Assembly (NCBI GenBank): GCA_964019695.1
Contig: OZ026530.1
Location: 42,207,716 to 42,271,715, forward strand
Direction of reading: 5' to 3'
Source of the DNA: Loripinus fragilis
Lineage: Eukaryota; Mollusca; Bivalvia; Lucinida; Lucinidae
DNA length: 64,000 bases
Shown here: piece by piece, positions 34,971 to 45,923 of the stretch
Numbering within the stretch: the stretch's first letter is position 1
How the letters are laid out: each line of letters opens with the position of its first letter
The notes under the pieces: model-generated
The model's database searches: none
What the model saw: only the letters and a program-made list of their open reading frames with translations
Told to the model about the DNA's origin: nothing
Made by a program: the position numbers and the translations under genes

Positions 34971-35718
34971 TTCCGGTACCTAGATTTACCGGAAAGACCC
35001 GAATCAACGGAAAGACCACCGAAATACCGGAAAGACCAAAGATTAATAGGGAAACATTGATTGGTGATTAATGAATATAATGAAATGTATATGTTGTTTA
35101 TATATAGTGGACAATACAGAAATTGGGTATTACAGAATAAAAATCTAAAAAGTTTATTTCAAAATTCAAACAAACATATTTTAGTAAACACTTGGAATAC
35201 GAGATAAGTTTGCAAAAAAATATATGCAGTGTCAACTATTCAATAACTGGTATGTCCACCTTTACTAATCATTTACATTGATTGGGTTGCTAGTTCTTGG
35301 TGTTAACAAGGGTCCTTTAATTTTGCTGGCTAGTTCCCCATTATTGACACGTTGATTGGGATTATTATAAGTTGTCAGTAGGGGTTAACAAGGGTCCTTT
35401 AATTGGGCCTTATACTGTGAGTTTGTCACTTTCCCATTGGTATCCTGGGTCGGGTGTGGTACTTGATTGTATTGATTCCTTATCTTTGCACCCTTACTTA
35501 CCTTAATCCAATGTGTCTTTTTTTTTGAATAAACAAGATTGGAAGAGAGGGTTAAATATTTAAAACGATATAATTATATTGGCAATAAACATACAACATA
35601 CTTTTAGTCCCAAAAGGTTAAAACATAACTTAGCATTTAAACTTAGTTGATAGCATATTATAATTCCCTATTATTCTTTGGTCTTTACGGTAATTCGGGT
35701 CTTTCCGGTAAATCTAGG

Positions 35719-35894
35719 CAGGCCCGTAGGAAGCAATTACAGATTGGGGGGGCACACATACATTTTTTTACAGATTGGGGGGGGGGGGGGGGGGGCACAC
35801 ATAATTTTTTTTAAAATGACAGACCTTTGTAATGAGCAATACAGCATATTTGCCCCCCCCCCCCCCCCCCCCCCCCCCTATTCCTACGGCCCTG
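35719..35894. mobile_element. 176-bp MITE with opposed G and C homopolymers
   Basis: Ends CAGGCCCGTAGGAA and TTCCTACGGCCCTG are inverted repeats, flanked on both sides by CTAGG (5-bp target duplication). Inside, a G run (about 19) and a C run (about 26) lie about 60 bases apart with CACACATA motifs between. The CAGG termini with a 5-bp duplication are hAT-like. Confidence 0.88.
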
Positions 35895-36099
35895 CTAGGC
35901 ACCCCAAAAATTCTATTAAGCGGATACATAGTTTGATCTATAAGTGACAATATTTCGCGATGAATAAAATCTGGAGAAAAATATTGACCAAAAAATTACC
36001 CTTTTAAACAGCTAGGTACACTATTTTTTGCACTCGTCGACTGCAACCACCACGCGATGACTGCACTTTTCAAGTACAGAGGTTCTGGGGTACACCGAC

Positions 36100-36615
36100 T
36101 TTAGCCTGACTGATTACACGGCGTGAATTTTAGGCGCCGTCTGTCAATCATTTGCGGGACTGTTCCATTATCCCAAACGGGTTAGGCAATCAAATATAAT
36201 ATACAACGGACTCCAAATATTTGTGTAGTCCGTCCACTCAGATAAATAAATTCAGCTCGTCTGTAGAAGAAAAACATTGTTAATCTTAAAGAAATCATAT
36301 TACATGAAATCAGGTGAAACTCTCGGACACTTGGTATTGTTCAATCAACCTATAGACTTGTGAGTCGCTCCGAGCTTATGACGTAATATCAATTTCGCAC
36401 ACTTTTCAAAAGCAGGTGCTTGGAGGGTTTGACCACGAGAAATTGCTTTTGTCATTTAATCATGTCACGTGGGTTTTCAACTGCCCAAAGTTGACAATAT
36501 CCTTTTGAGAAGGCTTTCATCAGTTCGTCTGAGTTCACCTAGTGAGTAAGACGACTGCAAAACCAGAAAAGTGACTATATACATTGACGTCCGAAATTGA
36601 GGTCTCGAACGGAAA
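36100..36615 (+). promoter_or_regulatory. Probable CPEB1 promoter and 5' UTR region
   Basis: This is the stretch directly upstream of the proposed start codon. It has more CpG than its surroundings and contains TGACGTAA (CRE-like, about 36378), CACGTG (E-box, about 36465) and a duplicated GTGAG-type segment near 36540. No TATA box is convincing. Placement follows from the start codon assignment. Confidence 0.35.
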
Positions 36616-36627
36616 ATGGCCACGTTG
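36616..36627 (+). CDS. CPEB1: CPEB1 coding exon 1 (start codon, four codons)
   Basis: Proposed translation start of the CPEB1-type gene. The ATG at 36616 has A at -3 and G at +4 and is followed by GCC ACG TTG and a consensus donor GTAAGT at 36628. It encodes only MATL and ends in phase 0, which matches the phase-0 start of the next recognised exon at 40491. Vertebrate CPEB1 also begins with a very short peptide before the conserved box. The preceding ~80 bases are probably 5' UTR. No other in-phase start was found near the second exon except an ATG inside the intron at 40458, which would read through the splice acceptor. The start is inferred from phase, context and donor, not from a transcript. 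Confidence 0.62.
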
Positions 36628-39600
36628 GTAAGTTCCAAAAGCTTTGCCCGTTCTTTGATTGTTTCATTTTCTAGTTTTCAAGCCTCGTCAGCTCATATTC
36701 AGCCCCAATTAGATGCCTCTGAACCTGTTGCTGTATTATCTATTGTGGATGTCAGTTAGGTACATTTATAATCATTTTATTAAACATAATTAAAAACCAA
36801 ATGGGCCCTGTTTGCATGCTTCAATGGTCCTTACTAGCTCTGTTCAAACTATTTTCACCCCTGCCCCCAACCCCTCTGGATTCGCCCATGCAGTGTCTAC
36901 ACTATTTTCAAATCATCAAGAGACGATGCAGCAAACAGGTATAAATCACACTAGATGCTTCATGTACCAATGAGTGCTGTGATCAACATGCTGCAACCGA
37001 TTTTCCAGACATCCTTTATCTACATAAAAAGAAAAAAATAAATTAAAGAATAAATGTGCTAACTGACCATTTTTGGGCCCAGTTCAGTAATTGGGCACAA
37101 TTTGGTAAGGCTAAAAAAAGAATGTTTTTTTTTCTGGTTGCCCTTCTGACCCTAATATTTTGGGGCCTACTCAAACTTTTTTAAAGCCTTTTGGGATATT
37201 AAATCTACTTTTAGACTTTTTAAAGGATTTTTAGACTTTCTCCATACAAAAAAAAAAAAATTATAAAAAAAAGTTTGCCTACCTACCAACCCTAAAATTT
37301 TTGGAGACCTAGCCAGAAACAAGACATACTTTACTTTTGGCCTAATTGGGCCTAATTTTGTAAATTGACAGACTGCAGTGCAACTTTAATAAACGTGGCA
37401 GTCTTTAATATGTGTCTGGGCTACAGACTGAATTAGTCTGCAACAGGGCTTACCCTGGCTAAGAATTTGTTGTAGCCAACACTTTAGCCAAATGGAAAAA
37501 GTTGTAGCCAAATGAAATTGACTTTAGCCAAGGTTTTAGCCAGAAAAAGTATCAAGAAGTTGTTCTGTATTTAACTCTTTGCCAGCTAGTGGCAACTTTT
37601 GTCATCTGCTGATAACATTTGCAAGCAGTTTGGACCCAGAAAAAAAAGTCCCAGATCAGGCCCGACAAAACGTCCGGCCTGATCTGGATCCAAACTGTTT
37701 GACACCCTGATGGTGTTGAAAAAGATTCAGCATTCAAAGAGTAAAATATGGCACACTAATAAAGAGTGAAGGAATAATAAAAGCAACATTAGAAAATCCA
37801 ATAGCTGATCAAAATACAATTTTTCACAGATATGTAATTTTTGAACCACCAAGAGTGTACTTTAAGCCAGTGACTTGTATTTGTAGCCACTCTACATTTT
37901 GAGTAGCAAATGGCTACAATGGCCATAGCTCCAGATAAGGATTGGAGGCAATTGGGTATTTACCCACCTCTTTTTGGCTTAGTTGGGTATTTCAAATTTT
38001 ATATTGGGTCTTTCAAGTTTTTGTATTGGGTAACCATCTGAAAGCAAATAAGCAATGAAACCAGACCTTGTTTCTCCTGATTTTTTGTTTACTTTCGGTT
38101 TTACTTTCAGAAAGCACACTGGCAGTATTAGTATATCTGAGATCGCTTTTTCCCCAACTTATTTCGAAAATAAGTCATCTTTGATTCTTCGAACAACCAA
38201 CGCGGTATTAGAGTTAGTTAGGATATGATATTATTCAATTGCTCTGAGGCTTTTTCGCCCACGTTAAGCCATTGTTATTGTAAAGCAAGACCAATGTCGT
38301 AATTGTGTAAATATTGGGTATATCTAAACAGCGATAAGAATGTTCCTGGACTGGTTTACAATTTAATTTACTAGATTCGGCGCCACGCCATGTATAAATT
38401 TGTACCCTACAACAGCTGAGGCTTGTAAAGGGGTTGTAGGGATACAGGATATTTGCCATTTTACTTCCAGGGATATAGGATATTATCCATTTTACTTCCA
38501 GGGATATGGGATACTTGTTTCAATATTTCCATTACTTCCAGGGATATTGAAAATTTAGGAAAATTAACCTTGATATTTGCCAATTTATAAGGGATATTTG
38601 ACTGTTTACTTCGAGGGATATGGGATATTTGGTACCCCCCTATACAAGCCTCACAGCTTGTGATGCAAAAAAGACAATCGCAAACTGAATACTTTAGCGT
38701 CATACGCTACGAAAAAGTTCGGAATTGAGTATCAAGGATTTTTATTGCGTTTTTGTACGCACAGAAATGAATTTAATTGCGTTTTTAGGTCCACGAAATT
38801 GCGTAAATACGCAATACGCAGCCTTATCTGGAGCTATGAATGGCTAATGGCAGAGTGAGCCCTGCTGCAAGCTGGCATGGCTGTTGGACACATATGATGA
38901 TCATGTCCATCTGTCTTTAAATTGTGTCCACTTTAAGATGGAACTTAAAAAGTTGAAGAATTTAAACTATTGGCAATTTTATGGAGTGCACTTGCACTTA
39001 TCTGGACCCTAGTCCGAGTTTTCTCTGACGTTTTAGTGGCTTTTCTTTATTTTGATATTTGCCACTTCCGTCAGAGCAACTTAGCTATCGAAAATCCAGA
39101 ATTCTCCCAGCCAGTCGTGGCTGGGCACTTTCAATGAAAAATATGGTAATTTAATGAAAGATCGGTGACAAAAAAAGTTAAAATAGGGTCGAGTTATGAT
39201 TTATCTCTAAAATAAAATGATATCTTTCATTTAAATCTTACAGGGATGGAAATTATCCACACCTATTGTAGCCTACCCTCTGTACACATATAGTTGGTGA
39301 TTAGGCTATATTCATTACCCATCATTTCCCATTAATCACCTGAAAAGTGAACCCACTTTTATTTTTCAGTTGTATGTTCATTAGCTATATCATTTTAAGC
39401 AGTTATCTAATGAATACATCATTCATCTGTCAACATTTTTGGTGAAAATACCCAGTATTTGATAGGTGAAGAAAATTCTGGATTTTCGTAATAGGAGTTA
39501 CTCTGATGTTAGTGGCAAATATCAAAATATGGAAAAGCCACTTAAACATCAGAGAAGGCTCGGATTATCTGGACCCATGACTTCCAACTAGCTGATTCAA

Positions 39601-39630
39601 GCTGGCTAGTTAAATTGTCAGTCACTTTTG
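36628..39630 (+). other. CPEB1 intron 1, first part
   Basis: Repeat-derived sequence without a supported exon. It includes a palindrome TTTGGACCCAG…CCAGATCAGGCCC (37620-37705), GTAGCCAAATG repeats (37465-37545), TTTACTTCCAGGGATAT tandem motifs (38460-38640) and a pair of TTTTGATATTTGCCACTT / AAGTGGC…ATCAAAATA segments in inverted order (39045 and 39515) that bracket a ~500-bp element. Confidence 0.55.
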
Positions 39631-39637
39631 AAAATAT

Positions 39638-39840
39638 AGGGAGCACAGTGGCTCCGTGGTTGAGTGCTTGACTCGAGACCGAGGGGCAGCGGGTTCGAGC
39701 CTCACTGGCGTCACTGCGTTGGGGTCCTTGAGCAAGACACATTTATCCTAGCTTAGTACTGGTCTAACCCAGGAAGACCTGTCCCTCTTTTACTGAAAGA
39801 TTGTTGATGGGAGGTAAAGTATCAAATCAACAAACAAAAC
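39638..39840 (+). mobile_element. SINE family A, near full length
   Basis: GTGGCTCCGTGGTTGAGTGC (A box), GCGGGTTCGAGCCTCACTGG (B box), GAGCAAGACACATTTATCCT and the tail TGATGGGAGGTAAAGTATCA. Best copy of the family in the window. Confidence 0.88.
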
Positions 39841-39919
39841 TGGTGAAAATATGAATACATCTGTTATTAAAATGAAGGGTTAGGTTTTATATCTTGCACA
39901 CGCCTACTAATAATTTTTT

Positions 39920-40255
39920 TCTTTCTTAACTCTCAAACAGAACATATGTTGTCAGTACTCAAAAGAACCCTCACAAAGAGACAGTTCTTTCGAGCACCTG
40001 AATAAAAATGAGGGGCCATATAGCGCAGTCAGTAACCCGTCTGACTTCAATCCCAGCCCAGTCCCATACTTTCGTGGAGATTGATCATGAATTAATTTCT
40101 ACAGTCATTCTCCTCCCTTCTAGCAGAAGGGTTGTTGTCAGTTAAAAGAGAAAGTATGTGCACAAAGACCTGGTTAACCGCTTGTTCAAGCTTGCCGGTT
40201 AGAAAAACTTGAAACAATTAATTGTTAACACTGGTGTATAAGAAAATTTTACAAG
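39920..40255. mobile_element. Hairpin element split by a SINE
   Basis: Hairpin part (ACATATGTTGTCAGTACTCA, stem, GAGCACCTGAA) at 39920-40005. A SINE B copy occupies 40010-40205. The rest resumes with GGTGTATAAGAAAATTTTAC. Confidence 0.65.
40010..40205 (+). mobile_element. SINE family B
   Basis: Head ATATAGCGCAGTCAGTAACC, body CATACTTTCGTGGAGATTGA and GGTTAACCGCTTGTTCAAGC. Inserted in a hairpin element. Confidence 0.8.
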
Positions 40256-40264
40256 GCCTCGAGA

Positions 40265-40445
40265 TAAGAGTGCGTAATTAAAAATTATTTTCTTAGTTCT
40301 CAACCAAAACATGCTGTGGGTACTCAAAAGAACCGTCTCGATGAGACGGTTCTTTTGAACACCCAAAGCATATGTTTAAACTGATGGGTAAGAAAATATT
40401 CACAATTTTATGCTCAGAAATTTTGTTTATCTTTAGCTATGTTTT
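40265..40445. mobile_element. Hairpin element beside CPEB1 exon 2
   Basis: B end GTGCGTAATTAAAAATTATT, stem AAGAACCGTCTCGATGAGAC, GGTAAGAAAATATTCACAAT and A end TTTGTTTATCTTTAGCTATG. A second A-end motif, TTTATCTGGACCTATG, lies 15 bases before the exon acceptor. Confidence 0.88.
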
Positions 40446-40490
40446 ATACTCCAAAAAATGTTTATCTGGACCTATGTTTGTCTTTTACAG

Positions 40491-40632
40491 AGTCGAGACA
40501 TACCTGTGCAGAATGTGAACAAAGATGATTACGATGCCTCAGGGAACTATATTGGCAACTCTGACATTTTCAAACGGATTAACGCTATGTTGGACAACAC
40601 ACTTGATCTTACAAACATTGATCAGAATGCAC
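40491..40632 (+). CDS. CPEB1: CPEB1 coding exon 2 (N-terminal conserved box)
   Basis: The exon lies between a TCTTTTACAG acceptor and a GTAAGTAG donor. It is 142 nt, enters in phase 0 and leaves in phase 1. It begins SRDIPVQNVNKDDYDASG and contains NSDIFKRINAMLDNTLDL, clearly similar to the NIFRRINAILDNSLDF segment near the N terminus of vertebrate CPEB1. This is the main evidence that the upstream half belongs to CPEB1 rather than CPEB2-4. The final C joins AC of the next exon to give His. A hairpin repeat element ends just upstream (40265-40445), and a second copy of its terminal motif lies about 15 nt before the acceptor. Confidence 0.9.
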
Positions 40633-40994
40633 GTAAGTAGGGATGTAACAATACATCAGACTATCGATATGGCAATAGTAACCCAGGAATTGTTACTACA
40701 TTGAGGGGAATTTAGTGCAAATGCCAATTTTGACTTTAAATAGGCACTTACCTACCTGCCCTGCATCACAAAAAAATATTTGCATTCATGGGAAAATTTT
40801 AATTTTCACAAGAAATATCAAGCGGACGAGTGCTATTTTCGAGCCCTGGCTTGGGTATAGGCACAAAAAGAAAGTTAAATGGCAAAATGATGTATTTGTT
40901 GTTGCATCCCATTCATTTCAGCAAGATAATTGGACTTTGACAATATTCTGTCAATCTGAATTTTTTTCTTTTTCCATAAGAAACTTGGTAGCCT

Positions 40995-41096
40995 TGAACA
41001 CGACACATTTATCCTACCTTAGTATCCCAGGAAGACCCATCCCTTATTAACTGAAAGATTGTTGATGGGACGTAAAGAATCAAATCAAACAAAATT
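40995..41096 (+). mobile_element. SINE family A, 3' fragment
   Basis: GACACATTTATCCTACCTTA to TTGATGGGACGTAAAGAATC, without a head. Confidence 0.75.
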
Positions 41097-41210
41097 CAGT
41101 GGATGAAAACATGGTTGATCCTCATCTGGATCTGGATCTACACTGTTGCCAAGAGGTCAAAACTGAGCAAGAAAAACAAATTTCTCTGTCACATGATCAA
41201 GCAAATAATG

Positions 41211-41360
41211 GAGGAGCCCGGTGGCTCAGTGGTAGAGTGCTTGACTTAAGATTGAGGGTTTGTGGGTTAGAGCCTCATCGGAGGCACTGTGTGGTGTCCT
41301 TCAGCAAAAGACATTAATCCTTGCTTAGTACTGATTCAACTCAAGAAGACCTGTCTCAAC
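41211..41360 (+). mobile_element. SINE family A, truncated at 3' end
   Basis: CGGTGGCTCAGTGGTAGAGT and GTGGGTTAGAGCCTC are the tRNA-like promoter boxes; GACATTAATCCTTGCTTAGT follows. Confidence 0.8.
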
Positions 41361-41532
41361 ATGACTGAAAAAATGCATAGAATTTTTTTTTCAGAAAACC
41401 TGAAAAAAAATCTAGGTTTCACCAGTAAATTTAGGTAGGGTCTGGTTACCCTAAACATAGGTAATTTATATTTGGCCTACATGTAGTTAAATTCTGGTCT
41501 TGCTTTTACCAAAATCAGCTAGTCGAGGTCTG

Positions 41533-41671
41533 CTGACAACCGGTTGTCACTAGCAAAATGTCTGCTGACAACCGGTTGTCACAAGCAAAATGTCTCCTGA
41601 CAACCGGTTGTCACTAGCAAATTGTCTGCTGACAACCGGTTGTCACTAGCAAAATGTCTGCTGACAACCAG
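41533..41671. repeat. 32-bp tandem array of a 14-bp palindrome
   Basis: Four full units of GACAACCGGTTGTC (a perfect palindrome) plus CACTAGCAAAATGTCTGCT-type spacer at exact 32-bp spacing, and a fifth, altered copy. A related array at 45150-45270 is in the opposite orientation. Confidence 0.9.
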
Positions 41672-41759
41672 CTGTATATTTTCCAATGCCAATGTGTACC
41701 CTATTCAATAATATCAGAAATTTGATGATATACTCTGTTATTAATTATATATACTAAAA

Positions 41760-42730
41760 CCAACTGCTAATTGATCACCTTACATTTTTACGCTAGTTGA
41801 GAAAGTGAAACATAGGGTATACAAAATTCATGTTTTTTTAAGTGAAGCAATGCTTTGCCGAGGTTATTTCATTTAGAAATGACGTGTATTTCTTGCACAG
41901 ACGAAGTTAGAGAAAAGGTACCCTCATTTCAAAAAGTCACACTTTTCTACCATAACACAAATTAACGTTTTTGTTTGTTTGAAGATGATACTGGCTAGCG
42001 TGATATAAGAAGAATAAGCCTCAAAAGTTTTGATTCCATCGGACGATCGTTTTTGCTACTCAACAACATAAGACAGACACTTTTAGCAGGTTAATCATTG
42101 AAATTCAGCTTTAAGCGTGCAATTTACATAGAGACTTTGCACTGCTCTGTACGCTTTATTATCAGCGACAGGGCATTGAAATTTTCAGCGATTATTCATT
42201 ATCACCAGACGTCACCGTCCTTTTTGAAAATTGAAAAAAACAAAAATAGAATGCTACCAAATCGATTTTTAAACTCTCACATTGAAACCGTAAGTGTACA
42301 GTAGTCGTAAAACAATAATTGCCAAAAATGGACTAATCAAGTTCTACTGTGTTTGGCCTACAGTGTTCAAATAAAATTAAGTGCATTTTACAATTTTACC
42401 AGGAAATACTGGTGAATTTCAAAATTCTCAAAAAAATTTGAAAAATGCAACATTTTAAAAATGCGTATAAAATTTACCGTAAGCAAAATTTCAGTCGTTT
42501 GGTGTTTTTCAAGTCGGACAGACCAGTTTGTAAACATCTAAACATCAATTTTATAAAAACAACTCTCAAAACCTCGATTTTTGCATTTTTAACCCAAAAA
42601 ACTTTGAAGTAAAAGAAAACTGTTCAAAAACACTGCTAAACGTTTGCCCATTAAAATACACATATATAGGCAAAAAATCTTTTAAATTTTATTAGCGTTT
42701 GGTCAGAAATAATGAGTTTGAAAAGTGACC
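41760..42730. repeat. ~1-kb dispersed repeat, copy 2
   Basis: Same family as 32800-33840; CATTTTTACGCTAGTTGAGA at the left and TTTTTCAAGTCGGACAGACC near the right. It lies in CPEB1 intron 2. Confidence 0.7.
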
Positions 42731-43254
42731 AATTAGAACTTGGTTTTAGTATATGTATGTAGAAACTTTTATGTATAATACATATATTTGTGTATATCCA
42801 GGGATTTTCCTTAGATATAAGGGACCGAATGTAGGCCCCTTCCCAATTCAACATTAAGCTAAATTTTCCCAAAATTGTGAATAAAATCTTTAAGTTCTTA
42901 CATGCTGGAAAATTTGGATTTGACAAGCCATCAAAATCAGCAGATGGATCCTGATCAAAAACAAAGTTTTACATTTTGTATCAAACTTTAAGTTTAATTT
43001 TATGAAATATATGGGACATGTTATATTTCTTGTTTGTCTCAATTCAGCAGATTTATGTTTAAATATAAATACAAAGCTTGGTAATTATTGATTAATTGAC
43101 TAATCATAATTAAAGGTTCTATTCTTTAACTCTTAAAAAATGGAATCTTCCATATCAATTTTGGGGATCTCAGATGCAGTAAATGGGTGCTTTCATCAGC
43201 ACACCTCCTCCTATTTTATTTAAGTTCTGCTGCATTCATGTCCTTTTATTTATT

Positions 43255-43740
43255 TTTATACCCCGCCGCTTAAAAATGTGTGGGGCATTATGGTATACCT
43301 TCCGTTCAAAAATTTGCGTTGAGTGTACGTTCGTCACCATTTCGTTTCCGCTCTCTATCTTGAGTACTTTTCAACCGATTTTATTCAAACTGTATATAAT
43401 AGTTGATATTTGGGAGGAGGAGATAGATCATAGATGGGTCAATTTGTCAAATAAGCACAGAGGTATTGCCCTTCATGTTGAAAATTGGTTTCGGTGCTTT
43501 ATCTTTGCCAATTATTTCCTCAGTTTTCTTCAAACTTTGAATGAGAGTCAATATAAGGATTTAGGGGTGCTATGGGATTGCAAATAGCTTAATTTTATCA
43601 AAAAACTACTGAGTTACGGCCCTTGATTGAAATTATGATGAGATTTTGAATATAAGATCCTGGTTGAGACAACTGCATTTATTTTTTTCATAAATACGGC
43701 CCTTGATTTATAGATTGTCTTTGTAATAAGATATTTCATG
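43255..43740 (+). repeat. Dispersed repeat (CCCCGCCGCTTAAAAATGTG family)
   Basis: Has the conserved layout GTGGGGCATTATGGTATACC, ACGTTCGTCACCATTTCG, TTTTCAACCGATTTTATTC and GGCCCTTGAT. Typical high-copy mollusc-type repeat; the ORF across it has no recognised product. Confidence 0.65.
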
Positions 43741-44119
43741 GCAGGGTATGATGCATGCCTGCAACACTTTTATTTTTTTCCTGGGATTTATTCTGCAAAT
43801 GTTGTCCTGGACATTCTTTCACATACTCTTCCCTGCCATTTGACTGACAATAGCATGTAACCTACCCCCCACCCCCCTCCCCACTGACAGCAAACAGAAA
43901 TACTTCAGTTGTACATATATTTGACAGCATGTATATCCTTTGTGTGTTCGGGTCCAACGTGATGCACATGTGAAATAAGCAACATTCTGCTAGCGGGTGG
44001 ACAAGTGGTTTATCTTCATAATAATCTTTTTACATTGGGGCATTAGCCTGCATACAGAATAATAATATCAATTAGTGGGCTACTAAATCCAAAGCATGTG
44101 AAGATCCAGTAAGTTTTTT

Positions 44120-44430
44120 CAGAGGGGGGTCAATCTCTGACCACGTTTTTTTTGTCTGATGAGGGCAGAGAAGATCCAAATAGGGCTAAAAGCGGGCTAT
44201 CAGTGGCCTTCGAGCGAAACGCCAAATTACGCCAGGGAAACACCAATTAAACGTCGGGTTTACCGGCAGGCCGATGATGGCCAAACATTGAACGCTATCT
44301 TGGTAACTTTGTGTTGTTTTTTAATTGGGATCCGGACCAGTATTGCTAAGTCACCCTATATTTTTGTGATTTATCAGGGAGGAAGGTCAGGACCCCCTGC
44401 CTCTCTCTGGATCCGTGCATGTAAAACAAA
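44120..44430. mobile_element. MITE family G, copy 1
   Basis: AGATCCAAATAGGGCTAAAA, GCGAAACGCCAAATTAC, GATGATGGCCAAACATTGAA, TTTTTGTGATTTATCAGGGA and CTGGATCCGTGCATG also occur, diverged and in the same order, at 49840-50150. Confidence 0.65.
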
Positions 44431-44842
44431 TACATTTTGTTGTGATACCAAGCTGTGGTACATGTAAGAATATATTTTAGTTTGGTATATACATTTTAAG
44501 GTTTGAACCTTACAGTTGTCACAAAGCCACGCCCTATTTAGGTACAAATAGGGAATAGTGAAAAATAAGAATTGGTAAAGTGTTGAATTTTTCACCCTAT
44601 GACACCTATTTTAAAAACACATAAAAATTGAAAAAAAAAAAAAATTTCAATAACCCTTTTATCTATACGCTTCTTTATGTATTTTGCTAAGAAAAATCAA
44701 ATTTGCATCAGTAGCCAAGAAATTATTGTCAAAAAACGGGGTTCATCATGGAATTCACTTCCACAGTAGTATTTTCTATAATATAAATACCAAATTGTAA
44801 TTTGATTATTTACTTATTCAATATCTATTCGAGTTTTCTATA

Positions 44843-45084
44843 AGGCCTAAATGAAATATACATGTATGTGTGGTTCCTGTTGCATACCAACATAATTTAG
44901 GGTAGGTAGGTAGGGAAATTATTAAATTTTGTTATAACATTTAACAAAGAAAATAGTGACAAAATCTGAAAAAGTGTCCATTTTAGGTTGTTTTCTCCAA
45001 AGACCATTTTAATGTTTAGGGTAGGGTTAAAAAAATTAGGGTAGGTAGGCAACAGGAACCACACATATATTTCATTTAAGCCTA
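44843..45084. mobile_element. 240-bp MITE with ~45-bp inverted ends
   Basis: Left AGGCCTAAATGAAATATACA … GTGTGGTTCCTGTTGC and right GGCAACAGGAACCACACATA … TTTCATTTAAGCCT, with GGGTAGGTAGG just inside both ends. Confidence 0.85.
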
Positions 45085-45149
45085 ACTGTATTTAAAATGC
45101 CACTTGACTCAAGTAGATTTCCAAGAAAACATGCTAAGTTTACAGTACA

Positions 45150-45270
45150 GCTGGTTGTCAGCAGACTTTTTGCTGGTGACAACCGGTTGCCACTAGACTT
45201 TTTGCTAGTGGCAGCCGGTTGTCACCAGACCAAAAAGTCTAGTGACAACCGGTTGTCAGCAGACACTTCC
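45150..45270. repeat. GACAACCGGTTGTC palindrome cluster, second copy
   Basis: Three or four variants (GACAACCGGTTGCC, GGCAGCCGGTTGTC, GACAACCGGTTGTC) separated by AGACTTTTTGCTAGTG-type spacers. Related to 41533-41671. Confidence 0.8.
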
Positions 45271-45640
45271 AATCAGCTATGGATACTGTCATGCTGATCA
45301 TGATCAATAGGAAGCCTCACATTTTATTGCACACTTAAGGTTTGATTTATTAAAATAGAAATGAAATTTGTTTCCATTTTCCAAATTTGGCAAACCATAT
45401 TCAACCTGATAAGCACATAGTGTGTGTAGCATTTTCATTCTAGCATCTTTTGGAAAAAAGTGTATATCCAGATGGAGCTAGCTGATCAGGATCTATAGTA
45501 TCTAATCACAAAAATGAATCTATCAATGATTTGGCACCTCAAGATTTACTGGAGATCAAACATTCATATAGTTATTAGTTAAACAACTCATAAAAACTCA
45601 ATGTGTTCTTATAGAAGCATGTATGCAGGAGCGTAGCCAG

Positions 45641-45868
45641 AGGCTTTATCATGTTGAAGCCCACCAAAATATTTGGAGAATTAAGAGATATCTGACCTTG
45701 TTACTTTACTCATCAGATAGCGAATGATAAAGGCGCTGATCAGACTGCGCGGATGAGGCTTTATCATGTTGAAGCCCACCAAAAATATTTGGAGAATTAA
45801 GAGATCTGACCTTGTTACTTTACTCATCAGATAGCGAATGATAAAGGCGCTGATCAGACTGTGCGTAT
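45641..45868. repeat. 115-bp tandem duplication
   Basis: AGGCTTTATCATGTTGAAGC begins at 45641 and 45756, each running to GATAAAGGCGCTGATCAGAC. The two copies differ at few positions, so the duplication is recent. Confidence 0.9.
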
Positions 45869-45923
45869 GCACCTTTGTTGTTCGCAATTAAGAAAAGTCG
45901 GCCTCTCGTGTATATGCCCATAT

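Larger units (their letters stand above)
34351..36066. mobile_element. 1.7-kb nested inverted-repeat element
   Basis: Outer arms are 34351-34475 (GCAGTCATCGCGTGGTGGTT … TTCATCGCGAATTATTATC) and 35945-36066 (AATATTTCGCGATGAAT … CACCACGCGATGACTGC). Middle arms are 34978-35055 (TACCTAGATTTACCGGAAAG) and 35665-35718 (GGTCTTTCCGGTAAATCTAG-like). Separate insertions sit inside at 34503-34970 and 35719-35894. No transposase recognised. Confidence 0.8.

Noticed and set aside
40458..40490. Alternative CPEB1 start at the ATG before exon 2
   Set aside because: The segment is hairpin-element end sequence and pyrimidine tract ending in a good TTTTACAG acceptor; reading through it would remove the acceptor.
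41217..41285. tRNA gene
   Set aside because: tRNA-like head of SINE family A; no 3' half of the cloverleaf.
43183..43587. 134-codon plus-strand ORF
   Set aside because: Lies across a high-copy dispersed repeat with the CCCCGCCGC / TTCGTCACC layout; no recognisable protein and no splice context.
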